Of a stretch of DNA of 8,423 nucleotides, positions 1 to 5,002 are shown one piece after another. Within the stretch, counting starts at the first letter, position 1. Each line of letters opens with the position of its first letter. Source of the DNA: an uncultured Acidimicrobiales bacterium. GTDB lineage: Bacteria > Actinomycetota > Acidimicrobiia > Acidimicrobiales > SZUA-35. The stretch spans positions 1 to 8,423 of the forward strand of contig CALJAE010000121.1 of assembly GCA_938028175.1 (NCBI GenBank), in the 5' to 3' direction. The notes below the pieces were generated by a model that ran no database searches, was not told the DNA's origin, and saw nothing but the letters and a program-made list of their open reading frames with translations. The position numbers and the translations under genes are program-made.

Positions 1-123
1 TTCGAAGAGCAGTTTGGTCCACCAACTCAGTTTGAGTTTGAATTCGACGAAGATGACTTTGAATTCGAATTTGATGACGAAGACTTCGACTTAGATGCTG
101 AGCTAGAACTTCAAGACGCCTAG
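1..123 (+). CDS. C-terminal fragment of an unidentified acidic-tailed protein (5' end outside window)
   Basis: An open frame runs from the window edge to a TAG at 121-123 and gives the last 40 residues of a protein. The visible part is almost entirely Phe/Glu/Asp, with the block FEFEFDEDD followed directly by FEFEFDDED, then a Leu/Asp/Glu-rich end. There is no catalytic motif, so the function cannot be told. A strongly acidic, aromatic-spiced C-terminal tail could be a disordered interaction tail, but that is inference. The frame is believable because of its biased, non-random composition and because it ends 7 bases before the convergent nhaA stop, in keeping with the packing elsewhere in the window. 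The start and the rest of the protein lie to the left of position 1. Confidence 0.6.
   Translation, partial: FEEQFGPPTQFEFEFDEDDFEFEFDDEDFDLDAELELQDA
31..84 (+). repeat. Two degenerate 27-base tandem units coding an acidic nonapeptide repeat
   Basis: Bases 31-57 and 58-84 encode FEFEFDEDD and FEFEFDDED in the same frame. The two units differ mostly at synonymous positions or by Asp/Glu exchange, which suggests selection on the peptide rather than a very recent DNA duplication. The repeat is part of the acidic tail of the partial gene at the left edge. Confidence 0.6.
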
Positions 124-130
124 CAGCTGA

Positions 131-1528
131 CTAAACGGCAACTGCCTTTTCAGAAGAAGTCAGCGAATCTTTTTTCGCTGACTTCTTGGCAGTTACAGTC
201 AGGATGATCCAACCGGCAGCAGTTGCCACTGTAGAAGCCGCCAAGATTCCTATAATCGCTTCGCTAAGAATAGCCTCACGAATTGAATCGTCTAGGCCTT
301 CGAACGCCAGGTTTGCTATGAATAGCGAAAGAGTAAACCCAATGCCGGCGATAGCACCGCCACCTAGGACGTGACCGAAGTTCACACCTTCAGGAAGTGT
401 GGCGACCTTAGTCTTAACAGCAATCCAAGTAGCGACAGTTATACCAAGTGGCTTTCCGACGACAAGACCAAGCACAATTCCGAGTGCAACTCTTGACGAC
501 AGCGCCGAACCGACTGCGTCACCTGACAAGACGATTCCCGCATTGGCCAATGCGAATAGTGGGATGATGACGAAAGCAGCCCAAGGTGCTAGTAGGTGGG
601 TTAGTCGCGTGGTCACTGGAACGGACTCTTTGGCAGTCCAGTTAGCTTCCTTTACCTGAAGGGCATCAACATGATCTTTGTGCTGCTCCCCTGCCAAAAT
701 ATCTCTAACACGCTCGAGAGGATTAGTCCCAATAAGAGCAGTAGCTGGGGTTAATAGACCAAGTACCACACCGGCAATGGTTGCATGAACACCAGATTCT
801 AAGAATGCGTACCAAATTACAAGACCGATCACCGCATAAAGAGGTATGAACCAAACTCTGAGCTTCTTCAGAACAATAATTGCGCCAAGCAAAGCGATAG
901 CAAGACCTAGCCAGCCGAAACTAATCGAGCTGGTGTAGAAGACAGCGATTACTAAGATCGCTCCGATATCGTCAACGATCGCCAGTGTGAGAAGGAACAA
1001 TTTGAGCTTCTTAGGGATCTTGTCACCCATCAACGCTAACACACCAAGAGCGAAAGCAATATCAGTTGCCATTGGGATTCCCCAACCGCCTTCACCAGGT
1101 TGCCCAATATTAACGAGGAAGAACAATAGTGCTGGAACAAGCATTCCACCAACGGCAGCAATTGCTGGCAAGGCTGCAACTCTTGGCTCTCTGAGATCAC
1201 CAGTTACGAGCTCAGCTTTAATCTCCATTCCTACAACAAAGAAGAAGATAACCATCAAGCCATCGTTCACTACATGCTCTAGGGTTTCTGAAAGGATCTC
1301 TAAACCGCCGATTTCGATCTTTAGTTTGTAGTGCCAGAAAGCATCATATGAGTCGAACGACAAATTCGCCCAGACCAGGGCCGCTATGGTTGCAAGCACT
1401 AATACGATCCCTGAAGACGCTTCTTGCGACATAAACCGAACCATCGGTCTAGCGACTTTCTTAGCCAGTAGTGAATCCCCACCGCTCCACGCATGTGGCT
1501 GCACCTTTATTGGATTTCCAGCAGACAT
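131..1528 (-). CDS. nhaA: Na+/H+ antiporter NhaA
   Basis: A polytopic inner-membrane secondary transporter that exchanges cytoplasmic Na+ for external H+, giving sodium and alkaline-pH homeostasis. The 465-residue product shows the NhaA hallmarks. ATDIAFALGVLAL at about residues 154-166 contains D156, equivalent to E. coli D133. LAIVDDIGAI at about 182-191 contains the ion-binding pair D186/D187, equivalent to D163/D164. VVGKPLGI at about 356-363 contains K359, equivalent to K300. FFFVVGMEIKAEL near residue 95 is also typical. Hydrophobic segments fill residues 40-440. A hydrophilic insert at about 262-312 and a Lys-rich tail make it longer than the E. coli protein. The ATG at 1528 is preceded by GAGGT at good spacing. 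It lies 123 bases downstream of the anti-sigma-like gene on the same strand, so it may have its own promoter or be read through from that operon. Its last codons form a strong inverted repeat. Confidence 0.96.
   Translation of the reverse strand: MSAGNPIKVQPHAWSGGDSLLAKKVARPMVRFMSQEASSGIVLVLATIAALVWANLSFDSYDAFWHYKLKIEIGGLEILSETLEHVVNDGLMVIFFFVVGMEIKAELVTGDLREPRVAALPAIAAVGGMLVPALLFFLVNIGQPGEGGWGIPMATDIAFALGVLALMGDKIPKKLKLFLLTLAIVDDIGAILVIAVFYTSSISFGWLGLAIALLGAIIVLKKLRVWFIPLYAVIGLVIWYAFLESGVHATIAGVVLGLLTPATALIGTNPLERVRDILAGEQHKDHVDALQVKEANWTAKESVPVTTRLTHLLAPWAAFVIIPLFALANAGIVLSGDAVGSALSSRVALGIVLGLVVGKPLGITVATWIAVKTKVATLPEGVNFGHVLGGGAIAGIGFTLSLFIANLAFEGLDDSIREAILSEAIIGILAASTVATAAGWIILTVTAKKSAKKDSLTSSEKAVAV
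140..194. terminator. Long hairpin inside the 3' end of nhaA, possible bidirectional terminator or mRNA-stability element
   Basis: Bases 154-167 (AAGAAGTCAGCGAA) pair perfectly with 174-187 (TTCGCTGACTTCTT), a 14-bp stem with a 6-base T-rich loop. The stem resumes below a 7-base one-sided bulge (147-153), with AACTGCC at 140-146 pairing to GGCAGTT at 188-194. The structure lies within the last coding codons of nhaA and begins 17 bases after the stop of the convergent gene. No clean U-tract follows the stem on either strand, so classic intrinsic termination is uncertain. The inverted repeat itself is directly visible. Confidence 0.5.
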
Positions 1529-1651
1529 GTTGTTTACCTCAACCTTTTAAAGCCCAAACAAGTTTAAAGGATACAGTAAGTATCGGAAGAACAAACTCGT
1601 TTCTTTCGCCTTTGTTTTAGCCCTACATCTAGACCTTAAAACAGCCCAGAG
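1529..1651. other. Leader/intergenic region upstream of nhaA
   Basis: These 123 bases contain no credible gene. On the nhaA strand the region holds the ribosome site (GAGGT) and, just upstream of it, an imperfect AT-rich inverted repeat (CCTTTTAAA at 1543-1551 with TTTAAAGG at 1563-1570). There is a small dyad GATAC-agtaa-GTATC at 1570-1584. A TTGTTC/TATCCT pair with a 15-base spacer is the nearest thing to a promoter, but it is too poor to annotate. A loose AT-rich 7-base inverted repeat (1613-1619 with 1637-1643) lies just after the anti-sigma gene's stop. None of these sites is diagnostic. Confidence 0.4.
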
Positions 1652-2080
1652 TTACCCGGTTTGCCTTAGTTCAAGGTTGATAACGGTCCCGGACATGTCC
1701 GACGAATATGACAGATCATCAGATAAATGCTTCATCAGCGGCAACCCAATGGCGCCTTCTCTGTCTAGGCGAGCAGCAGAGCTCACATCTTGGATCTCCG
1801 TCGACTCAGGCAACCCTGGACCTGCATCGGCGACGCTGAGCTTAACTCGCCCAGGCTCGATATCACATCGGATTTCCACGACTTCTTCAGGATCGGTAAC
1901 TAAGTTTGCTTCAATTGCATTTGTAACAGCTTCAGACACAACCCACATAAGGTCTTCGAGACGTTCAGCCACCAAACTCGATCTGGCCTCAACTGCTCCA
2001 ACAATTATTGAACGGGCGCAGGCGACGTAGTCGAACTTCGAGGGAATAGTAAGTCGAACTGTGTGCGCCTCAGACATCAT
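1652..2080 (-). CDS. RsbW/SpoIIAB-like anti-sigma factor (HATPase_c_2 ATP-binding protein)
   Basis: A 142-residue single-domain cytoplasmic protein of the GHKL ATPase fold, the family of RsbW/SpoIIAB serine kinases that bind a sigma factor and phosphorylate an STAS anti-anti-sigma partner. Visible motifs: N-box E50-AVTN-AIEAN at 50-59, with E50 and N54 as expected Mg-ATP residues; G1 box VADAGPGLP at 83-91; G2 region GAIGLPLMKHLSDDL at 109-123; and the terminal GT(VI)NLEL strand. Length matches the family. The ATG at 2080 was taken; an adjacent in-frame ATG at 2077 is equally possible. No good Shine-Dalgarno is seen. Its start lies 3 bases after the stop of the photolyase-like gene, so translational coupling is likely. 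No STAS antagonist is present in the window. The partner is unknown; the divergent sigma gene is the nearest candidate (inference). Confidence 0.88.
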   Translation of the reverse strand: MMSEAHTVRLTIPSKFDYVACARSIIVGAVEARSSLVAERLEDLMWVVSEAVTNAIEANLVTDPEEVVEIRCDIEPGRVKLSVADAGPGLPESTEIQDVSSAARLDREGAIGLPLMKHLSDDLSYSSDMSGTVINLELRQTG

Positions 2081-2083
2081 ATT

Positions 2084-3358
2084 CTAAGGTAGCTGAACAT
2101 CGCTTAAAGAGCTAGTCAAAGAGGTTAGATGACTTAGGTTTGCAATATTTGAGGCCTTAGCCCAGGCTGAAAATGACTTAACGGAAACATCACCGGGTTT
2201 AACAAGCCACGACGCTGGGTAAACGTGTGCAAATTTACCTACATGCTGTTGCATCAAGGATTCAGAATCTGGAACAAAGGTGGTTGCTAGGGCTCTATCT
2301 GCTAAGAGCTCGGCGTAGCTTCCTCGGTAAATTTCGACAGTCCTCCGAAGAGCTAAGTCTGCTAGACACTCGGTCCAGAAACATAGCCTTTTAGCATCTA
2401 GCTGCTGTCCTACAAGACTGTCTTCATCAAAGACGAAGATACATGGCATATTTGGGTTAGCAGCAAGAGCTGGGTCGCTATCACCCATAGAACTCGGGTT
2501 CAGAAGCACTGCATCAATATCATTTGAACTCGCCTGGACACCAGCTGGTCCGAATGCTGCAGAATCGAATTCAACCTGGAAAGGGTCCTCTGCCGGCCCA
2601 AATTTAGGGTCAGCAGACTCTCTTTCGATAGGGCATTCTGTCACCAACTCGCAGCTAGCGCAAAGGCCTTGTGCCCGCTTCTCGATGTGCCAGCGAGTCA
2701 ACTTATAGTGCTTTGTAGAGCCCACGCCAGTCGCCCACTGCCAACCCAGTCTGTTGGCGGCGTTCGAACCATCTAGGAGATGCTTATAGAAATAGTCAGC
2801 ACCGTCTTGCCATCGATTACCCTGTGCGACCCAGTGAGAGGCAAGCCAAAGCCTTGACTCATTTACTAAGAATCCGTCATCTTCAAGCTCGGCCATCATC
2901 AAGTCCATACAGCCCATGCGCCGGTCTAGCGATACAGGTACTTCGTTACCATCTATCTCTCGTTTGGTCCCGTTGTTTGTCGCAGAACCGAGTCTGGCTA
3001 ACCAATGCCTCGCATATTCCTGCCAAAACAACTCGTTGCGGTAACTTGCAACATCCTCGGTAGAGATGTTGCCGTCTACTTGGTCTGACTTTTCCCACAG
3101 CTGCTGAAGTGTAATGAGACCTGCATTGACATAAGGCGAAACTGCTGTAGCCCCACGGTCAGATGCAGGGTAAGCGGTATATCGCTTTTTGGCGTAACCA
3201 GCTAAGTCAAGATCTTCAAGAACTGTATTTGCTTGAGTTTGACCTCCCCGGAAGGTTTCCGAGGCTTGAGGTTCGCCAGAGAACAGACCTTGTAGGTGTT
3301 CTGTAAGATACTGTTCTGATTTAAACGATCCAGGTTCTGGTATCGGAAGTTTTTTCAC
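2084..3358 (-). CDS. Photolyase/cryptochrome-like flavoprotein, apparently circularly permuted and with FeS-type cysteines
   Basis: A 424-residue protein. Residues about 60-210 match the photolyase FAD-binding domain. NELFWQEY (108-115) carries equivalents of E. coli E274 and W277. N166 and R169 correspond to N341/R344, W183 to W359, and the block AAN-RLG-WQW (200-208) supplies N202 and W206, equivalents of N378 and W382. C150 and the cluster C233-x2-C236-x5-C242 sit where FeS-type bacterial cryptochromes/photolyases have [4Fe-4S] ligands. Residues about 281-405 then resemble the photolyase antenna domain that is normally N-terminal: hydrophobic strand, DPALAA, IFVFDEDSL, a Leu-rich helix, RGSYAELL, and a closing LVKPGDV...F.AW. 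The order is therefore reversed, and the second domain is short. GTG at 3358 is the first possible start (in-frame stop immediately upstream) and has AAGGG spaced before it. First gene of a pair with the anti-sigma-like gene. It may be a repair enzyme or a photoreceptor; membership in the superfamily is secure. Confidence 0.88.
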   Translation of the reverse strand: MKKLPIPEPGSFKSEQYLTEHLQGLFSGEPQASETFRGGQTQANTVLEDLDLAGYAKKRYTAYPASDRGATAVSPYVNAGLITLQQLWEKSDQVDGNISTEDVASYRNELFWQEYARHWLARLGSATNNGTKREIDGNEVPVSLDRRMGCMDLMMAELEDDGFLVNESRLWLASHWVAQGNRWQDGADYFYKHLLDGSNAANRLGWQWATGVGSTKHYKLTRWHIEKRAQGLCASCELVTECPIERESADPKFGPAEDPFQVEFDSAAFGPAGVQASSNDIDAVLLNPSSMGDSDPALAANPNMPCIFVFDEDSLVGQQLDAKRLCFWTECLADLALRRTVEIYRGSYAELLADRALATTFVPDSESLMQQHVGKFAHVYPASWLVKPGDVSVKSFSAWAKASNIANLSHLTSLTSSLSDVQLP

Positions 3359-3489
3359 TCAAGCCCTTGCTAAATTAAAGCGGGTGTTCCAACAACTAGC
3401 CCACTGGGTAAATCTGTAGAAATATTAATGGGCGAGCACTGGCTATGTTCGGAGCAGAGAATAATTTATGTCCATATAGACAAATTTGG

Positions 3490-3512
3490 TTTGCATCTCG
3501 ATATGGTGCAAA
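3490..3512. promoter_or_regulatory. Inverted repeat TTTGCA-N11-TGCAAA, candidate operator
   Basis: Perfect 6-base arms at 3490-3495 and 3507-3512 flank 11 bases. The spacing puts the arms about one and a half helical turns apart centre to centre, and the site overlaps the weak -35 candidate of the sigma gene. Short arms like these occur by chance fairly often, so the call rests mainly on position. Confidence 0.25.
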
Positions 3513-3525
3513 TACGTATTCAAGC

Positions 3526-3545
3526 GGCTTAATGGACATTAAGCC
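3526..3545. promoter_or_regulatory. Perfect 20-base palindrome in the sigma-gene leader, candidate operator
   Basis: GGCTTAATGGACATTAAGCC has two perfect 9-base arms around a GA centre and lies 25 bases upstream of the TTG start of the sigma gene. This length and symmetry in a divergent regulatory spacer is typical of a dimeric repressor or activator site. As RNA it could fold only as a tight hairpin, so a DNA operator is more natural. Half of it (ATGTCCATtaAGcC on the complementary strand) resembles the segment beginning at 3468 (ATGTCCATatAGaC), suggesting a second, partial site. The binding protein is not identifiable from the sequence. Confidence 0.5.
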
Positions 3546-3570
3546 ATAAGACCACTAGTGGGGATCCGAC

Positions 3571-4503
3571 TTGGCTGATCGCGTCGAAAGAGATGAAGAA
3601 GACTTAGTACGCCTTTATCTAACCGATATTGGCCAGTATCCACTTCTCACAAAAAACGATGAAGTAGAACTTGCACAGCAAATAGAAAACGGCAAGCAAG
3701 CATCTCTCCTGTTAGAGACTGAAACTGACTTATCTACAGCGAAGACAAGGGAACTAAAGCGAGACCTTCGCAAAGGACGTAAAGCTGAACGTTCCTTTGT
3801 TCAGTCAAATCTTCGACTCGTAGTGTCTATAGCTAAGAAATACCAGGCTTCTGGCCTACCCCTTCTTGACCTTATTCAAGAAGGAAACCTCGGCCTGATG
3901 CACGCAGTCGAGAAATTCGACTGGCGAAAAGGCTTCAAATTCTCAACCTATGCCACCTGGTGGATCAGGCAAGCAATCACCAGAGGTATTGCCAACACAG
4001 GTCGCACAATTAGGCTTCCAGTTCACGCTGGTGACACCCTCACCCGCCTCCAGAAGGCAAGGGCCCGCCTAGAAATTAAACATGGTCGTCCTGCAACTCT
4101 TAAAGAACTCTCTCAAGAGGTTGAGATGCCTGAAGAAAAGGTTTCGGAAGCGCTCCGATTTGCTTCTGAGCCAGTTTCTCTCTCTGAGCCTCTACGTGAA
4201 GACGGAGACGCAGAACTAGGCGACGTAGTCGAAGACCGTAGCGCTGACTCCCCTTTTGAGACCGCTGCTAACAGCCTTCTCCCTGATGAGATCTCCAAGC
4301 TTTTAAGTCCGCTAGACGAACGAGAAAGAGAAATTCTAAAACTCAGATTCGGCCTGGACAGAGGCGAGCCAAGAACTCTTGAAGAAGTCGGAGAACACTT
4401 CAATCTTACTCGTGAGCGAATTCGTCAGATCGAGGCAAGAGCAATGAGTAAGTTGCGCCATCCATCTTCTGACACCGGCGCTCGCGATCTACTGGTGGTC
4501 TAA
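3571..4503 (+). CDS. Sigma-70 family RNA polymerase sigma factor, short RpoD/SigB-like (group 2 type)
   Basis: A 310-residue sigma factor directing RNA polymerase to specific promoters. Region 1.2 spans about 10-40. Region 2 spans about 76-146 and includes NLRLVVSIAKKY, LDLIQEGNLGLM and the melting/-10 segment GFKFSTYATWWIRQAITR. Region 3 spans about 150-230. Region 4 spans about 237-300, with the -35 helix-turn-helix TLEEVGEHFNLTRERIRQIE at 269-288. There is no region 1.1 or long acidic N-terminus, as in group-2 paralogues rather than an actinobacterial housekeeping sigma. The C-terminus ends in an atypical DLLVV. The start is TTG at 3571 with GGGGA upstream; an in-frame stop at 3556-3558 and no ATG/GTG in between make it the only upstream choice. 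Divergent from the flavoprotein/anti-sigma pair, which suggests a regulated stress or light response (inference). It could still be a minor housekeeping-like factor. Confidence 0.93.
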   Translation: MADRVERDEEDLVRLYLTDIGQYPLLTKNDEVELAQQIENGKQASLLLETETDLSTAKTRELKRDLRKGRKAERSFVQSNLRLVVSIAKKYQASGLPLLDLIQEGNLGLMHAVEKFDWRKGFKFSTYATWWIRQAITRGIANTGRTIRLPVHAGDTLTRLQKARARLEIKHGRPATLKELSQEVEMPEEKVSEALRFASEPVSLSEPLREDGDAELGDVVEDRSADSPFETAANSLLPDEISKLLSPLDEREREILKLRFGLDRGEPRTLEEVGEHFNLTRERIRQIEARAMSKLRHPSSDTGARDLLVV

Positions 4504-4511
4504 ATAAACCT

Positions 4512-4979
4512 TTATGCAGAGGCTGCCAGCGAGCCCTCAATGGGCGACTCGTCAGCATTTGATGCAAGGCATACAATTGCCCGATCTCCAGATTCCCAAG
4601 CTTCAGCGTTAGGCGTTACGCCGGTAACTAGAAACTCTGCGGATTCATAATCAAGAGCTGTGTAGGAATTGAACTCCGCTATACAAAGTACCGTGGCAAT
4701 CTCGTTTAATTCACTCACCCCAGGAAATTCGGAAACTGACTCGGCAAGCTCTGCCTGCAAAATATCTGGGCTAGAACCAACGACCTCTTGCACATGGCTT
4801 CTAGAGCATTCAACTGGGAACACAAAGTTGGAGCCAGCTTCATAAAACTCGGATAGGCAATCCCCGACTGTTAATTCCGCCACTGGAAGCTCATTACTGC
4901 GACTAAAGACAACGGCAAAATTCGCAACTACAACTACTAGCAAGGCGATTACTGCCAGCAACAAAAGTTTAGATTTCAC
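4512..4979 (-). CDS. Membrane-anchored Septum_form-like extracytoplasmic protein
   Basis: A 155-residue protein with one hydrophobic segment (about residues 4-25) after a short basic N-terminus, acting as signal anchor or signal peptide. The outer part matches the pattern of the actinobacterial Septum_form domain: VGDCL at 38-42, VECSRSHVQEV at 56-66, LCIAEFNSY at 98-106, then NAEAWESGDRAIVCL at 124-138. The four cysteines (C41, C58, C99, C137) are spaced as two likely disulfides. There is no lipobox cysteine near the membrane segment. The start is GTG at 4979 with AGGGG upstream. It begins 23 bases after the stop of the M15 peptidase gene on the same strand, so the two are probably co-transcribed. 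Its stop is 8 bases from the convergent sigma stop. A role in cell-envelope growth or division is inferred from the domain and neighbour; the biochemical activity of the family is poorly known. Confidence 0.75.
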   Translation of the reverse strand: MKSKLLLLAVIALLVVVVANFAVVFSRSNELPVAELTVGDCLSEFYEAGSNFVFPVECSRSHVQEVVGSSPDILQAELAESVSEFPGVSELNEIATVLCIAEFNSYTALDYESAEFLVTGVTPNAEAWESGDRAIVCLASNADESPIEGSLAASA

Positions 4980-5002
4980 ACTTACGCCCCTAGCTAGTTG
5001 GC

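Larger units (their letters stand above)
3359..3570. other. Divergent regulatory region between the photolyase-like and sigma genes
   Basis: These 212 bases are gene-free and AT-rich toward the sigma side. They contain several dyads listed separately and two copies, in opposite orientation, of the octamer ATGTCCAT (3468-3475, and its complement at 3532-3539). A weak sigma-gene promoter candidate is TTGCAT (3491-3496) with TACGTA (3513-3518), spacer 16, which would put the transcript start near the edge of the 20-base palindrome. No convincing promoter was found on the minus strand for the photolyase-like gene. Control of both genes from this region is expected from the divergent layout. Confidence 0.5.

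Noticed and set aside
987..1331. Open frame on the + strand inside nhaA (114 codons)
   Set aside because: It is a shadow of the strongly supported NhaA frame, has no recognisable domain, and is rich in low-information Pro/Ile/Ser stretches.
1613..1643. AT-rich inverted repeat TGTTTTA/TAAAACA downstream of the anti-sigma-like gene as a terminator
   Set aside because: Seven A/T-dominated pairs around a 17-base loop would be unstable and no T-run follows; kept only as a note in the intergenic entry.
1677..2030. Open frame on the + strand opposite the anti-sigma-like gene
   Set aside because: The minus-strand frame contains all three GHKL motif boxes; the + frame has no motif and is Ser/Arg-rich noise.
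3486..3505. Loose TTTG...CGATA similarity between the leaders of the sigma gene and nhaA as a shared promoter of the new sigma
   Set aside because: The spacing differs and the match is short and gapped; two examples are not enough to call a motif.
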